This document shows, piece by piece, positions 30,183 to 43,690 of a stretch of 60,019 nucleotides of DNA. Numbering within the stretch: position 1 is the first letter of the stretch; every line of letters starts with the position of its first letter. The notes beneath the pieces were generated by a model. The model saw nothing but the letters and a program-made list of their open reading frames with translations, did no database searches and had not been told where the DNA came from. Position numbers and translations under genes: made by a program. Source of the stretch: Robertmurraya dakarensis (GTDB lineage Bacteria; Bacillota; Bacilli; Bacillales; Cytobacillaceae); assembly GCF_900156875.1 (NCBI RefSeq), contig NZ_LT707408.1, positions 5,288-65,306 of the forward strand, written 5' to 3'.

Positions 30183-30653
30183 ATGCCACGTAAAGGACCT
30201 GTAGCAAAAAGAGATGTATTACCTGATCCAATGTACAACTCAAAGCTAATCACTCGTTTAATCAACAAGATGATGGTTGATGGTAAAAGAGGAAAATCGC
30301 AAGCTATTCTATACTCAGCATTTGATATTATTCGTGAACGTACGGGTAAAGAACCAATGGAAGTGTTCGATGCAGCACTAAAAAACATCATGCCTGTACT
30401 TGAAGTAAAAGCACGTCGTGTAGGGGGTTCTAACTACCAAGTACCAGTTGAGGTACGCCCTGATCGTCGTACAACACTTGGACTGCGTTGGTTAGTTAAT
30501 TACTCACGCCTTCGCGGAGAAAAGACAATGGAAGAGCGTTTAGCTAACGAAATCCTTGATGCAGCAAACAACACTGGTGCATCAGTTAAGAAGCGTGAAG
30601 ATACACATAAAATGGCAGAAGCAAATAAAGCATTTGCTCATTACCGTTGGTAA
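30183..30653 (+). CDS. rpsG: Ribosomal protein uS7
   Basis: Nucleates assembly of the 30S head and contacts E-site tRNA. 156 residues starting [16 protein letters not shown] and ending AFAHYRW. The ATG at 30183 is used because AAAGGAGGAA precedes it; the upstream in-frame start at 30165 would precede the ribosome-binding site. Located between rpsL and fusA as in the classic str operon. Confidence 0.98.
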   Translation: MPRKGPVAKRDVLPDPMYNSKLITRLINKMMVDGKRGKSQAILYSAFDIIRERTGKEPMEVFDAALKNIMPVLEVKARRVGGSNYQVPVEVRPDRRTTLGLRWLVNYSRLRGEKTMEERLANEILDAANNTGASVKKREDTHKMAEANKAFAHYRW

Positions 30654-30704
30654 GATACTCCTTAAAATAAAAAATACTCTTACATTAGGAAGGAGAAAAA
30701 CTGA

Positions 30705-32783
30705 ATGGCTAGAGAGTTCTCCTTAGAAAATACTCGCAATATCGGCATCATGGCACACATTGACGCTGGTAAAACAACAACAACAGAACGCGTTCTCTAT
30801 TACACTGGTCGTATTCATAAGATTGGTGAAACTCATGAAGGTGCATCTCAAATGGACTGGATGGAGCAAGAACAAGAACGTGGAATCACAATCACATCTG
30901 CTGCAACAACAGCACAATGGAAAGGTCACCGTGTTAATATCATCGATACACCAGGACACGTAGACTTCACAGTTGAAGTTGAACGTTCACTACGTGTATT
31001 GGATGGTGCTGTAGCTGTACTTGATGCTCAATCAGGTGTTGAACCGCAAACTGAAACAGTTTGGCGTCAAGCTACAACTTACGGTGTACCACGTGTTGTT
31101 TTTGTAAACAAGATGGATAAACTAGGTGCAGATTTCCTTTATTCATTAGGAACTCTACATGATCGTCTTCAAGCTAATGCGGTAGCAATCCAGTTACCAA
31201 TTGGTGCAGAAGATCAGTTCGAAGGAATTATTGACCTTGTTGAAATGAAAGCTACTTTCTACGGCAATGACCTTGGAACAGACATGGAAGATCGTGAAAT
31301 TCCTGAAGAATATATGGATCAAGCTGAAGAATATCGTGAAAAATTAATCGAGGCGTTATCTGAACTTGATGAAGCTTTAATGGAGAAGTATCTTGGTGGG
31401 GAAGAAATCACTGTAGATGAAATTAAAGCGGCTATTCGTAAAGGGACTGTTAACGTTGAGTTATACCCAGTAATCTGCGGTTCTGCATTTAAGAACAAAG
31501 GTGTTCAAAAAATGCTGGATGCAGTCATTGACTACCTACCATCTCCATTAGATGTACCAGCAATTAAAGGTACTATTCCTGATAGTGAAGAGGTTGTTGA
31601 ACGTCATGCAAGTGATGAAGAACCATTCGCAGCGTTAGCGTTCAAAGTTATGACAGACCCTTATGTTGGTAAGTTAACATTCTTCCGTGTGTACTCTGGT
31701 ACATTGAGCTCAGGTTCATATGTACAAAACTCAACAAAAGGCAAGCGTGAACGTGTAGGACGTATCCTGCAAATGCACGCTAACAGCCGTGAAGAGATTT
31801 CAGTAGTACACTCAGGTGATATCGCAGCTGCTGTTGGTTTGAAAGATACAACAACTGGTGATACTCTATGTGAAGAGAAAAATCTTGTTATCCTAGAGTC
31901 TATGGAATTCCCAGAGCCAGTTATCCAGTTATCAATTGAACCTAAATCAAAAGCTGACCAAGATAAGATGACTACTGCTCTACAAAAATTACAAGAGGAA
32001 GATCCAACTTTCCGTGCGCATACTGACCAAGAAACAGGTCAAGTTATCATCGCTGGAATGGGTGAACTCCACTTAGATATTTTAGTAGACCGTATGAAGC
32101 GTGAATTTAAAGTTGAAGCTAACGTTGGTGCTCCTCAGGTTGCATACCGTGAAACATTCCGTAATTCTGCGCAAGTAGAAGGTAAGTTTGCACGTCAATC
32201 TGGTGGACGCGGACAGTACGGACACGTTTGGATTGAATTCTCACCAAACGAAGAAGGAAAAGGCTTTGAGTTCGAAAACGGAATTGTCGGTGGGGTTGTT
32301 CCTCGTGAATACATTCCTGCAGTACAAGCTGGTCTTGAAGATGCTCTTGAAAGAGGAGTACTTGCTGGATATCCTATCGTTGATATTAAGGCAAGACTAT
32401 ATGATGGTTCTTACCATGATGTTGACTCATCTGAAATGGCGTTTAAGATTGCTGCGTCTATGGCTCTTAAAAACGCAGCTTCAAAATGTAACCCAGTAAT
32501 TCTTGAACCTGTTATGAGAGTGGAAGTTATCATTCCAGAAGAATACATGGGAGATATCATGGGTAACATTACTTCTCGTCGTGGTCGTGTAGAAGGTATG
32601 GATGCACGTGGTAACGCACAGGTTGTACGTGCAATGGTACCACTATCTGAAATGTTCGGATATGCAACCACTCTACGTTCATCAACACAAGGTCGTGGTG
32701 TATTCTCTATGCACTTTGATCATTACGAAGAAGTACCAAAATCAATTTCAGAAGAAATCATCAAGAAAAATAAAGGTGAATAA
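30705..32783 (+). CDS. fusA: Elongation factor G
   Basis: GTPase that drives translocation and, with RRF, ribosome recycling. 692 residues. G1 is AHIDAGKT (17-24), G3 DTPGH and G4 NKMDK. Domains II to V follow, with the conserved [11 protein letters not shown] in domain IV. No sign of a fusidic-acid-resistance change can be judged by eye. GGAAGGAG lies 7 bases before the ATG. Confidence 0.98.
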   Translation: MAREFSLENTRNIGIMAHIDAGKTTTTERVLYYTGRIHKIGETHEGASQMDWMEQEQERGITITSAATTAQWKGHRVNIIDTPGHVDFTVEVERSLRVLDGAVAVLDAQSGVEPQTETVWRQATTYGVPRVVFVNKMDKLGADFLYSLGTLHDRLQANAVAIQLPIGAEDQFEGIIDLVEMKATFYGNDLGTDMEDREIPEEYMDQAEEYREKLIEALSELDEALMEKYLGGEEITVDEIKAAIRKGTVNVELYPVICGSAFKNKGVQKMLDAVIDYLPSPLDVPAIKGTIPDSEEVVERHASDEEPFAALAFKVMTDPYVGKLTFFRVYSGTLSSGSYVQNSTKGKRERVGRILQMHANSREEISVVHSGDIAAAVGLKDTTTGDTLCEEKNLVILESMEFPEPVIQLSIEPKSKADQDKMTTALQKLQEEDPTFRAHTDQETGQVIIAGMGELHLDILVDRMKREFKVEANVGAPQVAYRETFRNSAQVEGKFARQSGGRGQYGHVWIEFSPNEEGKGFEFENGIVGGVVPREYIPAVQAGLEDALERGVLAGYPIVDIKARLYDGSYHDVDSSEMAFKIAASMALKNAASKCNPVILEPVMRVEVIIPEEYMGDIMGNITSRRGRVEGMDARGNAQVVRAMVPLSEMFGYATTLRSSTQGRGVFSMHFDHYEEVPKSISEEIIKKNKGE

Positions 32784-32812
32784 TTGATTTTCACCTGCAT
32801 ATAAAGTATAAC
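32784..32812 (+). promoter_or_regulatory. Possible tuf promoter
   Basis: TTGATT, an exact 17-base spacer and TATAAC begin directly after the fusA stop. It would give tuf its own start in addition to read-through from the str promoter. Confidence 0.55.
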
Positions 32813-32833
32813 TTAATTTAGGCAAGTTGCTGT

Positions 32834-32854
32834 GAGAAGGGTCGCCCCTTTCTC
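32834..32854 (+). other. Hairpin in the tuf leader
   Basis: GAGAAGGG pairs with CCCTTTCTC around a short loop (one bulged base), and AAGTTGCTG/CAGCTT can extend it. There is no T tract. It lies between the possible tuf promoter and the gene; function unknown. Confidence 0.45.
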
Positions 32855-32903
32855 CAGCTTAAAAAATACTTAATATTTATTTATTGAAGGAGGATTTTTC
32901 CTA

Positions 32904-34091
32904 ATGGCAAAAGCTAAATTTGACCGTTCAAAACCACACGTAAATATCGGAACAATCGGACACGTTGACCATGGTAAAACTACTTTAACAGCTGCTATCA
33001 CAACTGTACTTGCAAAAGCAGGTGGCGGTGAAGCTCGCGGTTATGATATGATCGATAACGCTCCAGAAGAAAAAGAGCGTGGAATCACAATCAACACTTC
33101 TCACGTTGAATATGAAACAGCAAACCGTCACTATGCACACGTTGACTGCCCAGGACATGCTGACTATGTTAAGAACATGATTACTGGTGCTGCTCAAATG
33201 GACGGCGGTATCCTTGTAGTATCTGCTGCTGACGGCCCAATGCCACAAACTCGTGAGCACATCCTATTATCTCGTCAGGTAGGTGTTCCTTACCTAGTAG
33301 TATTCATGAACAAGTGTGATATGGTTGATGACGAAGAACTACTAGAATTAGTTGAAATGGAAGTACGTGACCTATTATCAGAATATGATTTCCCAGGTGA
33401 CGATATTCCTGTAGTTAAAGGTTCAGCTCTTAAAGCATTAGAAGGCGAAGCTGAATGGGAAGAAAAAATCATTGAACTAATGGCTGCTGTTGATGAGTAT
33501 ATCCCATCTCCAGAACGTGATACTGATAAGCCATTCATGATGCCTGTTGAGGATGTATTCTCAATCACTGGCCGTGGAACAGTTGCAACTGGCCGTGTTG
33601 AACGTGGACAAGTTAAAGTTGGTGACGTAGTTGATATCATCGGTCTTGCTGAAGAGCCAAAATCTACTACTGTAACAGGTGTTGAAATGTTCCGTAAGCT
33701 TCTTGACTATGCTGAAGCTGGTGATAACATTGGTGCACTTCTTCGTGGTGTTGCTCGTGAAGATATCCAACGTGGACAAGTACTTGCAAAGCCAGGTTCA
33801 ATCACTCCACACACAAAGTTCAAGGCTGAAGTTTATGTTCTATCTAAAGAAGAAGGTGGACGTCATACTCCATTCTTCTCAAACTACCGTCCTCAGTTCT
33901 ACTTCCGTACAACTGATGTAACTGGTATCTGTAATCTTCCTGAAGGTGTAGAAATGGTTATGCCTGGAGATAATATTGAAATGACAGTGGAACTTATCGC
34001 TCCAATCGCTATCGAAGAAGGAACTAAATTCTCAATCCGTGAGGGTGGACGTACTGTAGGCGCTGGCGTTGTTGCTACAATCCAAGAATAA
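32904..34091 (+). CDS. tuf: Elongation factor Tu
   Basis: Delivers aminoacyl-tRNA to the ribosome. 395 residues. G1 is GHVDHGKT (19-26), the effector loop contains [15 protein letters not shown]3 is DCPGH and G4 NKCD. Domains 2 and 3 are complete to the VVATIQE C-terminus. TGAAGGAGG precedes the ATG. This is the usual single Bacillus tuf at the end of the str operon, followed by a strong terminator. Confidence 0.98.
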   Translation: MAKAKFDRSKPHVNIGTIGHVDHGKTTLTAAITTVLAKAGGGEARGYDMIDNAPEEKERGITINTSHVEYETANRHYAHVDCPGHADYVKNMITGAAQMDGGILVVSAADGPMPQTREHILLSRQVGVPYLVVFMNKCDMVDDEELLELVEMEVRDLLSEYDFPGDDIPVVKGSALKALEGEAEWEEKIIELMAAVDEYIPSPERDTDKPFMMPVEDVFSITGRGTVATGRVERGQVKVGDVVDIIGLAEEPKSTTVTGVEMFRKLLDYAEAGDNIGALLRGVAREDIQRGQVLAKPGSITPHTKFKAEVYVLSKEEGGRHTPFFSNYRPQFYFRTTDVTGICNLPEGVEMVMPGDNIEMTVELIAPIAIEEGTKFSIREGGRTVGAGVVATIQE

Positions 34092-34102
34092 TTTTAAATA
34101 AG

Positions 34103-34138
34103 AGAAAGCAGATGGATGACGATCCATCTGCTTTTTTG
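34103..34138 (+). terminator. Terminator after tuf
   Basis: AAAGCAGATGGAT / ATCCATCTGCTTT with a GACG loop and six T residues: one of the strongest terminators in the window. The stretch from here to the first S10 promoter at 34303 is AT-rich and shows nothing else. Confidence 0.95.
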
Positions 34139-34302
34139 TTTAAAATATTCTTTTATAAATTGTTGCTTTGTATTTAAAAGTGTTATTGAACTTTGTATCT
34201 TCCATTTGGGGATATATAAATGAAGAACAGATAATCTCTTTACTTAGAAATCAAATGAAAACTCTTTCTAATATATAAATAGTTAGACTTTTTAAGTTAG
34301 AC

Positions 34303-34331
34303 TTGAAAACATGACGCGCAGCCTATATAAT
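34303..34331 (+). promoter_or_regulatory. S10 operon promoter 1
   Basis: TTGAAA, a 17-base spacer and TATAAT. First of two near-consensus promoters upstream of rpsJ. Confidence 0.82.
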
Positions 34332-34371
34332 AGTAAAAGTGTTCAGGACATAAAACATTTTAAATTAAATG

Positions 34372-34400
34372 TTGCATTTGATTTGTGTTTTATGTATAAT
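34372..34400 (+). promoter_or_regulatory. S10 operon promoter 2
   Basis: TTGCAT, a 17-base spacer and TATAAT, placed 69 bases downstream of promoter 1. Its transcript would have a leader of about 125 nt containing the 34444-34476 hairpin. Confidence 0.82.
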
Positions 34401-34443
34401 AGACAATGTTGGTCTTTGACTGCGATGATGTGGAAGGTTGCTG

Positions 34444-34476
34444 ACACACCCGGCCGCTTTGCCATGGCGAGTGTGT
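34444..34476 (+). promoter_or_regulatory. S10 leader stem-loop
   Basis: ACACAC / GTGTGT closes an irregular stem holding CCGGCC, GCTTTG and CATGGCG. The block CACCCGGCCGCTTTGCCATG resembles the leader I remember from other bacilli. No T tract follows. It may be a conserved leader structure for the S10 operon; a ligand is not known to me. Confidence 0.5.
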
Positions 34477-34507
34477 GGGAAATTTTCACGGAGAATGTCT
34501 ATTTTAA

Positions 34508-34840
<333 letters not shown>

Positions 34841-34877
34841 TGAATAAATATGAAAACTTACAGGAGGTGTGACTATA

Positions 34878-35504
34878 ATGACCAAAGGAATCTTAGGAAG
34901 AAAAATCGGTATGACTCAAGTATTTGCTGAAAATGGTGACCTTATCCCGGTTACTGTTATCGAAGCAGTTCCGAACGTAGTTCTTCAAAAGAAATCAGTT
35001 GAAACAGATGGTTATGTATCTGTGCAGCTTGGATTTGAAGATAAGCGTGAAAAGCTATCTAACAAACCTGAAAAAGGCCATACTGCAAAAGCGAATACTG
35101 CTCCTAAGCGCTTCGTTCGTGAATTCCGCGGAGAAGGATTAGGTGAGTTAGAAGTTGGTCAGGAAGTCAAAGTAGATATTTTCGCCGAAGGCGATACAGT
35201 TGATGTAACAGGAATTTCAAAAGGTAAAGGATTCCAAGGTGCAATCAAGCGCCACGGACAATCCCGCGGACCAATGGCACACGGTTCTCGTTACCACCGT
35301 CGCCCAGGTTCAATGGGTCCTGTTGCTCCAAACCGCGTATTCAAAGGTAAATTACTACCTGGACGCATGGGCGGAGAGCAAATCACTGTTCAAAACCTTG
35401 AAATTGTAAAAGTAGATACAGAACGCAATCTACTATTAATTAAAGGTAATGTTCCAGGAGCTAGAAAAGCTCTAATCAAAATTAAAAGTGCGGTTAAAGC
35501 GTAA
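34878..35504 (+). CDS. rplC: Ribosomal protein uL3
   Basis: Early 50S assembly protein whose central loop reaches the peptidyl-transferase centre. 208 residues, from [16 protein letters not shown], with the loop [23 protein letters not shown] 34878 is used because CAGGAGGTG precedes it at 34861-34869; the frame is open three codons further upstream. Spaced 37 bases from rpsJ. Confidence 0.98.
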   Translation: MTKGILGRKIGMTQVFAENGDLIPVTVIEAVPNVVLQKKSVETDGYVSVQLGFEDKREKLSNKPEKGHTAKANTAPKRFVREFRGEGLGELEVGQEVKVDIFAEGDTVDVTGISKGKGFQGAIKRHGQSRGPMAHGSRYHRRPGSMGPVAPNRVFKGKLLPGRMGGEQITVQNLEIVKVDTERNLLLIKGNVPGARKALIKIKSAVKA

Positions 35505-35533
35505 TACTTTTATTCGGAAAGGAGGAAATAAGA

Positions 35534-36157
35534 ATGCCTAAAGTAGCAATGTTTAACCAAGCTGGATCTAAAGTTGGTGAAATCGAACTTAACGATTCAA
35601 TCTTTGGTATTGAGCCTAACAGCCATGTTCTTTTCGAAGCTGTTGTTATGCAAAGAGCATCTTTGCGTCAGGGAACTCATAAAACAAAAATTCGTTCTGA
35701 AGTAGCGGGCGGTGGTCGTAAGCCATGGCGTCAAAAAGGAACTGGTCGTGCTCGTCAAGGTTCTATCCGTTCACCACAATGGCGCGGAGGTGGAACAGTA
35801 TTCGGACCAGTACCACGCAGCTATAGCTATAAATTACCTAAGAAGGTTCGTCGTCTAGCGATTAAATCTGCTTTATCATCTAAGGTAGCAGAAGAAAATA
35901 TCCTAGTATTAGAAAACCTTGCTTTTGATGCACCAAAAACAAAAGATTTCAAAGGTCTTTTAAAAGGACTTTCAGTTGATTCTAAGGCACTTATTGTAAC
36001 AGCTGATCTAGATGAAAACGTAGCATTATCTGCACGTAACATCCCTGGAGTAACAGTAGTGACTGCAAACGGAATTAACGTTCTAGATGTTTTAGGTCAT
36101 GATAAACTAATCATTACAAAAGCAGCGGTTGAAAAAGTAGAGGAGGTGCTTGCATAA
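35534..36157 (+). CDS. rplD: Ribosomal protein uL4
   Basis: Lines the 50S exit tunnel. 207 residues with the extended loop [20 protein letters not shown] and [17 protein letters not shown]. In E. coli it represses the S10 operon, but in B. subtilis no such L4 control has been found. Its stop overlaps the rplW start by one base (TAATG). AAAGGAGGAA precedes the ATG. Confidence 0.98.
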   Translation: MPKVAMFNQAGSKVGEIELNDSIFGIEPNSHVLFEAVVMQRASLRQGTHKTKIRSEVAGGGRKPWRQKGTGRARQGSIRSPQWRGGGTVFGPVPRSYSYKLPKKVRRLAIKSALSSKVAEENILVLENLAFDAPKTKDFKGLLKGLSVDSKALIVTADLDENVALSARNIPGVTVVTANGINVLDVLGHDKLIITKAAVEKVEEVLA

Positions 36158-36441
36158 TGGATGCACGCGATATCATTAAGCGCCCCGTTATCACTGAACG
36201 TACTACTGATCTAATGGCTGAAAAGAAATATACTTTTGAAGTTGATGTTAGAGCAAATAAAACTCAAGTTAAAGACGCTGTAGAAGAAATCTTCGGTGTT
36301 AAAGTTGAGAAAGTAAATGTTCAAAACTACAAGGGTAAATTTAAGCGTATGGGACGTTTTGGTGGATATACTAGCAAACGTCGTAAAGCGATTGTTAAAT
36401 TAACAGCTGATAGCAAAGAAATCGAATATTTCGAAGCTTAA
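36157..36441 (+). CDS. rplW: Ribosomal protein uL23
   Basis: Exit-site protein of the 50S subunit; docking point for trigger factor and SRP. 94 residues with [16 protein letters not shown] at the start and [20 protein letters not shown] toward the C-terminus. Translationally coupled to rplD by the TAATG overlap; GAGGAGGTG lies within the end of rplD. Confidence 0.98.
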   Translation: MDARDIIKRPVITERTTDLMAEKKYTFEVDVRANKTQVKDAVEEIFGVKVEKVNVQNYKGKFKRMGRFGGYTSKRRKAIVKLTADSKEIEYFEA

Positions 36442-36469
36442 TTTGAAAATAGAAGAGGAGGGAAAATAA

Positions 36470-37300
36470 ATGGCGATTAAGAAGTATAAACCAACCTCTA
36501 ATGGTCGTCGCGGTATGACTTCATCTGATTTTGCTGAAATCACTACAGATAAACCAGAAAAGTCATTGCTTGCTCCTTTAAAGAAACAAGCAGGCCGTAA
36601 CAACCAAGGTAAGATTACAGTTCGTCATCAAGCTGGCGGTCATAAACGTCAATATCGTATTATCGATTTTAAACGTAACAAAGACGGCATTCCAGGACGC
36701 GTTGCTACGATCGAATATGATCCGAATCGTTCTGCGAACATCGCATTAATTAACTATGTGGATGGTGAAAAGCGTTACATCCTAGCTCCTAAGAACTTAG
36801 TAGTTGGTATGGAAGTAATGTCTGGGCCAACTGCTGATATCAAAGTAGGGAATGCATTACCACTTGTAAACATTCCTGTTGGTACAGTTATCCACAACAT
36901 TGAATTAAAACCAGGTCGCGGTGGACAGTTAGTACGTTCTGCTGGTACATCTGCACAAGTTCTTGGTAAAGAAGGTAAATACGTTCTAGTTCGTTTGAAC
37001 TCTGGTGAAGTTCGTATGATTCTTGCTGAGTGTCGCGCAACTGTAGGTCAAGTTGGTAATGAACAACATGAGCTTATCAATATTGGTAAAGCTGGTCGTT
37101 CTCGCTGGTTAGGTAAGCGTCCAACTGTACGTGGATCTGTTATGAACCCTAACGATCACCCACACGGTGGTGGTGAAGGACGTGCACCAATCGGACGTAA
37201 ATCACCAATGTCTCCATGGGGTAAACCTACACTTGGTGCTAAGACACGTAAGAAAAACAAGAAATCAGATAAATTTATCGTACGTAGTCGTAAAAAATAA
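36470..37300 (+). CDS. rplB: Ribosomal protein uL2
   Basis: Central 50S protein needed for subunit association and peptidyl-transferase architecture. 276 residues. The highly conserved C-terminal loop contains [17 protein letters not shown] with the invariant histidine, and the C-terminus is strongly basic ([18 protein letters not shown]). AGAGGAGGG precedes the ATG. Confidence 0.98.
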   Translation: MAIKKYKPTSNGRRGMTSSDFAEITTDKPEKSLLAPLKKQAGRNNQGKITVRHQAGGHKRQYRIIDFKRNKDGIPGRVATIEYDPNRSANIALINYVDGEKRYILAPKNLVVGMEVMSGPTADIKVGNALPLVNIPVGTVIHNIELKPGRGGQLVRSAGTSAQVLGKEGKYVLVRLNSGEVRMILAECRATVGQVGNEQHELINIGKAGRSRWLGKRPTVRGSVMNPNDHPHGGGEGRAPIGRKSPMSPWGKPTLGAKTRKKNKKSDKFIVRSRKK

Positions 37301-37324
37301 CGAGATTGAGCTACGGTTCAGTGA

Positions 37325-37639
<315 letters not shown>

Positions 37640-37657
37640 TGAGAGGAGGGCATTCTA

Positions 37658-37999
37658 ATGCAAGCAAAAGCTGTTGCAAGAACAGTTCGTATTGCTCCTC
37701 GTAAAGTTCGTTTAGTTGTGGATCTAATTCGAGGAAAGCAAGTTGGTGAAGCGGTTGCGATTTTGAAACATACTCCAAAAGCAGCTTCTCCAGTCGTTGA
37801 AAAATTGTTAAATTCTGCATTAGCAAACGCAGAGCATAACTACGAGATGGATGTAAATAATTTAGTAGTAGCTCAAGCATTCGTTGACGAAGGACCAACT
37901 TTAAAACGTTTCCGTCCTCGTGCAATGGGTCGTGCGAGTGCAATTAATAAGCGTACTAGCCATATTACTATCGTACTATCAGAAAAGAAGGAGGGATAA
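37658..37999 (+). CDS. rplV: Ribosomal protein uL22
   Basis: Lines the exit tunnel with an extended beta hairpin; changes in that hairpin can confer macrolide resistance. 113 residues; the hairpin [20 protein letters not shown] appears wild type. GAGAGGAGG precedes the ATG, and rpsC follows after 3 bases. Confidence 0.98.
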   Translation: MQAKAVARTVRIAPRKVRLVVDLIRGKQVGEAVAILKHTPKAASPVVEKLLNSALANAEHNYEMDVNNLVVAQAFVDEGPTLKRFRPRAMGRASAINKRTSHITIVLSEKKEG

Positions 38000-39288
<1,289 letters not shown>

Positions 39289-39308
39289 CCTGAGAGGAGG
39301 GTCACACG

Positions 39309-39572
39309 ATGAGTGAACGCAATCAACGCAAAGTTTACACAGGACGTGTTGTTTCTGACAAAATGGATAAGACTGTTACTGTACTTGTCGAAACATACAA
39401 AAAGCATCCTTTATATGGTAAACGCGTTAAGTACTCTAAAAAGTACAAAGCTCATGATGAGCAAAACCAAGCTAACATTGGCGATGTAGTTCGTATTATG
39501 GAAACTCGTCCTTTATCTGCGACAAAACGCTTCCGTCTAGTAGAAGTTGTTGAGAAAGCAGTTATTATCTAA
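39309..39572 (+). CDS. rpsQ: Ribosomal protein uS17
   Basis: Primary 16S-binding protein of the 30S body. 87 residues, with [19 protein letters not shown] and [28 protein letters not shown] precedes the ATG. Confidence 0.98.
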   Translation: MSERNQRKVYTGRVVSDKMDKTVTVLVETYKKHPLYGKRVKYSKKYKAHDEQNQANIGDVVRIMETRPLSATKRFRLVEVVEKAVII

Positions 39573-39585
39573 TTGTTCGGAATAA

Positions 39586-39981
<396 letters not shown>

Positions 39982-40017
39982 TATCAAATCAATTTGCCTT
40001 TAAGGAGGTGCGATCAG

Positions 40018-40329
40018 ATGCATGTAAAAAAAGGTGATAAAGTAATGGTCATCTCTGGTAAGGATAAAGGCAAAACGGGTGTAATTCTAGCTGCTTTCCC
40101 TAAGAAAGACCGCGTGCTAGTAGAAGGCGTAAACGTCGTGAAAAAACACTCTAAGCCATCCCAGATGAATCCAAATGGAGGAATCATCAGCCAGGAGGCA
40201 CCTATTCATGTGTCAAATGTAATGCCTATCGATCCTAAATCTGGTGAGCCAACACGTGTAGGCTACAAAGTGGAAGATGGCAAGAAAGTACGTATTGCAA
40301 AAAAATCCGGTGAAGTTCTAGATAAATAG
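40018..40329 (+). CDS. rplX: Ribosomal protein uL24
   Basis: One of the two initiators of 50S assembly. 103 residues with an N-terminal KOW motif ([20 protein letters not shown]). The frame is open to 39994, but ATG 40018 follows AAGGAGGTG and gives the family start MHVKKGDK. Confidence 0.98.
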   Translation: MHVKKGDKVMVISGKDKGKTGVILAAFPKKDRVLVEGVNVVKKHSKPSQMNPNGGIISQEAPIHVSNVMPIDPKSGEPTRVGYKVEDGKKVRIAKKSGEVLDK

Positions 40330-40355
40330 TCAAAAGAAGAAGGGAGGTACAATGA

Positions 40356-40895
40356 ATGAACCGCCTAAAAGAAAAGTATTCAAAAGAAATTACTCCTGCT
40401 CTAATGAGCAAGTTTAACTATAAATCAGTAATGCAAGTACCAAAGCTTGAAAAGATCGTTATCAATATGGGTATTGGTGATGCAGTACAAAACGCAAAAG
40501 CACTTGACAATGCTGTTGAAGAGCTAGCGTTAATTACTGGTCAAAAGCCAGTGGTTACTCGTGCGAAGAAATCTATCGCTGGTTTCCGTCTGCGTGAAGG
40601 TATGCCAATCGGTGCGAAGGTTACTCTTCGTGGAGAGCGTATGTACGAATTCTTCGATAAATTGGTTTCTGTTTCTTTACCGCGTGTACGTGACTTCCGT
40701 GGTATCTCTAAAAAGTCATTTGACGGACGTGGAAACTACACTTTAGGTGTAAAAGAACAGTTAATCTTCCCTGAAATTGATTACGATAAAGTAAGCAAAG
40801 TTCGTGGTATGGATATTGTTATCGTAACTACAGCTAATACTGATGAAGAAGCTCGTGAACTTTTAACTCAATTTGGAATGCCATTCCAAAAGTAA
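40356..40895 (+). CDS. rplE: Ribosomal protein uL5
   Basis: Binds 5S rRNA and forms the central protuberance bridge with S13. 179 residues, with the conserved [18 protein letters not shown]-type segment ([15 protein letters not shown]) and [19 protein letters not shown] precedes the ATG. Confidence 0.98.
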   Translation: MNRLKEKYSKEITPALMSKFNYKSVMQVPKLEKIVINMGIGDAVQNAKALDNAVEELALITGQKPVVTRAKKSIAGFRLREGMPIGAKVTLRGERMYEFFDKLVSVSLPRVRDFRGISKKSFDGRGNYTLGVKEQLIFPEIDYDKVSKVRGMDIVIVTTANTDEEARELLTQFGMPFQK

Positions 40896-40902
40896 TCGCT
40901 AA

Positions 40903-41106
<204 letters not shown>

Positions 41107-41135
41107 AACCCATTATTGGGAAGGAGGTAAAAACA

Positions 41136-41534
41136 ATGGTCATGACAGATCCAATTGCAGATTTGCTCACTCGCATCCGTAATGCGAACATGGTTCGTCA
41201 CGAAAAATTAGAGGTTCCTGCTTCTAATATCAAGAAAGAAATCGCTGAAATTTTAAAGCGTGAAGGTTTCGTGCGTGATGTTGAATATATCGAAGATAAC
41301 AAACAAGGTATCATCCGTATTTTCTTAAAGTACGGTCATAACAACGATCGTGTTATTACTGGTCTAAAGCGTATCAGTAAGCCTGGTCTTCGTGTTTATG
41401 CAAAAGCTGATGAAGTTCCACGCGTATTAAACGGCTTAGGAATCGCTTTAGTATCTACTTCTCAAGGCGTTCTTACAGACAAAGAAGCTCGCGCTAAACA
41501 AGTCGGCGGAGAAGTTTTAGCATACGTTTGGTAA
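41136..41534 (+). CDS. rpsH: Ribosomal protein uS8
   Basis: Central-domain 30S assembly protein; in E. coli it represses the spc operon. 132 residues with [14 protein letters not shown] and [13 protein letters not shown]. Two in-frame ATG codons lie six bases apart (41136, 41142). The first is 8 bases from GGAGG and is preferred. Confidence 0.97.
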   Translation: MVMTDPIADLLTRIRNANMVRHEKLEVPASNIKKEIAEILKREGFVRDVEYIEDNKQGIIRIFLKYGHNNDRVITGLKRISKPGLRVYAKADEVPRVLNGLGIALVSTSQGVLTDKEARAKQVGGEVLAYVW

Positions 41535-41565
41535 TCGAGTTTTTTAAAGAATGGAGGTGCAATAA

Positions 41566-42102
41566 ATGTCTCGTGTAGGTAAAAAACCAATTGAAATCCC
41601 AACTGGTGTTACCATTACTATGAATGGAAATACTGTTACAGTAAAAGGTCCTAAAGGTGAATTGACTCGTACATTCAATCCTGATATGGAAATTAAGGTT
41701 GAAGATAACGTAATGAACGTTACTCGTCCTTCTGATTCAAAAGAACATCGTACAGTACACGGAACTACTCGTGCTTTACTTGCAAACATGGTTGAAGGTG
41801 TTTCTAAAGGTTTTGAGAAGAATCTAGAATTGATCGGTGTAGGTTACCGTGCTGCTAAGCAAGGTAAAAAACTAGTCTTAAACGTTGGTTATTCTCACCC
41901 TGTTGAAATCGAACCTGAAGAAGGTGTAGAAGTTGAAGTTGCTTCTAACACAAAGGTATCAGTAAAAGGTATTGACAAGGAACGTGTTGGTGCATTAGCT
42001 GCTAATATCCGCGATGTACGTCCTCCAGAGCCTTATAAAGGTAAAGGAATTCGCTACGAAGGTGAATATGTACGCCGTAAAGAAGGTAAAACAGGTAAGT
42101 AA
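41566..42102 (+). CDS. rplF: Ribosomal protein uL6
   Basis: 50S protein near the sarcin-ricin loop and the GTPase centre. 178 residues made of two similar domains, with the C-terminal motif [30 protein letters not shown] precedes the ATG, which starts [12 protein letters not shown]. Confidence 0.98.
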   Translation: MSRVGKKPIEIPTGVTITMNGNTVTVKGPKGELTRTFNPDMEIKVEDNVMNVTRPSDSKEHRTVHGTTRALLANMVEGVSKGFEKNLELIGVGYRAAKQGKKLVLNVGYSHPVEIEPEEGVEVEVASNTKVSVKGIDKERVGALAANIRDVRPPEPYKGKGIRYEGEYVRRKEGKTGK

Positions 42103-42134
42103 TGCCTCATAGGTAAACGAAAGGAGTGACCTAA

Positions 42135-42497
42135 ATGATTACGAAGGCTGATAAAAATGCTACACGTAAGAAAAGACACGCACGTGTGCGTTCTAAACTT
42201 AGTGGTACTGCAGCTCGTCCTCGTTTAAATGTGTTCCGTTCAAACAAACACATTTATGCACAATTAATCGACGATGTAAATGGAGTAACTCTAGCGAGTG
42301 CTTCAACTAAAGATAAAGAAGTAAGTCTTGACTCTACTTCTAACGTAGATGCAGCAGTAATGGTCGGTGAACTAGTTGCTAAACGTGCAGTTGAAAAGGG
42401 TATTAAATCTGTAGTGTTTGACCGTGGAGGATATTTATATCACGGACGTGTTAAAGCATTAGCAGATGCGGCACGTGAGAACGGCTTAGAATTTTAA
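42135..42497 (+). CDS. rplR: Ribosomal protein uL18
   Basis: 5S-rRNA-binding protein of the central protuberance. 120 residues with [20 protein letters not shown] and the C-terminal [30 protein letters not shown] precedes the ATG. Confidence 0.98.
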   Translation: MITKADKNATRKKRHARVRSKLSGTAARPRLNVFRSNKHIYAQLIDDVNGVTLASASTKDKEVSLDSTSNVDAAVMVGELVAKRAVEKGIKSVVFDRGGYLYHGRVKALADAARENGLEF

Positions 42498-42519
42498 TAG
42501 ATAAAGGAGGGACAAAAGA

Positions 42520-43020
42520 ATGCGTCGTATCGATCCAAACAAACTTGAACTTGAAGAGCGTGTAGTTACAGTCAATCGTGTTGCGAAGGTTGTTAAAGGT
42601 GGTCGTCGTTTCCGTTTCACTGCACTTGTAGTGGTTGGAGACAAAAACGGTCACGTTGGTTTCGGAACTGGTAAAGCACAAGAAGTACCAGATGCAATCC
42701 GCAAAGCTATTGAAGATGCTAAGAAAAACTTAATCGAAGTACCTATGGTAGGAACAACACTTCCTCACCAAGTTATCGGACACTTTGGTGCGGGTGAGAT
42801 TCTTCTAAAACCTGCTGCTGAAGGTACAGGAGTAATCGCTGGTGGTCCTGTTCGTGCGGTACTAGAATTAGCTGGTGTAGGTGATATCCTTTCTAAATCA
42901 TTAGGAACAAACACACCAATTAATATGGTCCGTGCTACTATCGATGGACTAAAACAATTAAAACGTGCTGAAGACGTAGCGAAATTACGTGGAAAATCAG
43001 TAGAAGAACTGTTAGGATAA
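42520..43020 (+). CDS. rpsE: Ribosomal protein uS5
   Basis: 30S accuracy protein, site of spectinomycin-resistance and ram changes. 166 residues with the dsRBD-like N-terminal domain ([22 protein letters not shown]). The spectinomycin loop around VKGGRR looks wild type. AAAGGAGGG precedes the ATG. Confidence 0.98.
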   Translation: MRRIDPNKLELEERVVTVNRVAKVVKGGRRFRFTALVVVGDKNGHVGFGTGKAQEVPDAIRKAIEDAKKNLIEVPMVGTTLPHQVIGHFGAGEILLKPAAEGTGVIAGGPVRAVLELAGVGDILSKSLGTNTPINMVRATIDGLKQLKRAEDVAKLRGKSVEELLG

Positions 43021-43033
43021 GGAGGGAAATCAA

Positions 43034-43216
43034 ATGGCTAATAAATTAGAAATTACCCTCACTCGCAGTGTGATTGGTCGCCCACAAGATCAAAAAGATA
43101 CAGTTAAAGCACTTGGTCTACGTAAAACGAACCAAACTGTACAAAAAGATGATAATGCTGCTATCCGCGGTATGATCAACAAAGTTGCTCACTTAGTAAC
43201 GGTTAAAGAAATATAA
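43034..43216 (+). CDS. rpmD: Ribosomal protein uL30
   Basis: Small 50S protein of 60 residues: [21 protein letters not shown]-type sequence read in parts, with the [10 protein letters not shown] motif. GGAGGG precedes the ATG. Its place between rpsE and rplO is standard. Confidence 0.97.
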   Translation: MANKLEITLTRSVIGRPQDQKDTVKALGLRKTNQTVQKDDNAAIRGMINKVAHLVTVKEI

Positions 43217-43249
43217 TTTCATTCTTCTTCAAAATAAGGAGGTGCCAAC

Positions 43250-43690
43250 ATGAAACTTCATGAATTAAAACCTGCAGAGGGTTCTCGTAAAGAACGTAAA
43301 CGTCTAGGTCGTGGTATCGGTTCTGGGCAAGGTAAAACTGCTGGTAAAGGTCATAAAGGTCAAAATGCTCGTTCTGGCGGCGGTGTACGCCCTGGATTCG
43401 AGGGTGGTCAAACACCTTTATATCGTCGTTTACCTAAACGTGGTTTCACAAACATTAACCGTAAAGAATTCGCTATCGTGAATCTTGACGTCCTAAATCG
43501 TTTCGAAGACGGAACTGAAGTAACTCCTGAATTATTAATTGAAACAGGAGTTGTAAGTAACGAAAAAGCAGGAATTAAGATTCTTGCTAAAGGCAAAGTT
43601 GAGAAAAAGCTTTCTGTGAAAGCTCATAAATTCTCCTCTGCTGCAAAGGAAGCAATTGAAGCTGCCGGCGGTAAAACTGAGGTGATTTAA
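43250..43690 (+). CDS. rplO: Ribosomal protein uL15
   Basis: 50S assembly protein. 146 residues: a glycine- and arginine-rich N-terminal extension ([20 protein letters not shown]) that threads into 23S rRNA, then a globular C-terminal domain. AAGGAGGTG precedes the ATG. The stop overlaps the secY start (TAATG), coupling the two. Confidence 0.98.
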   Translation: MKLHELKPAEGSRKERKRLGRGIGSGQGKTAGKGHKGQNARSGGGVRPGFEGGQTPLYRRLPKRGFTNINRKEFAIVNLDVLNRFEDGTEVTPELLIETGVVSNEKAGIKILAKGKVEKKLSVKAHKFSSAAKEAIEAAGGKTEVI

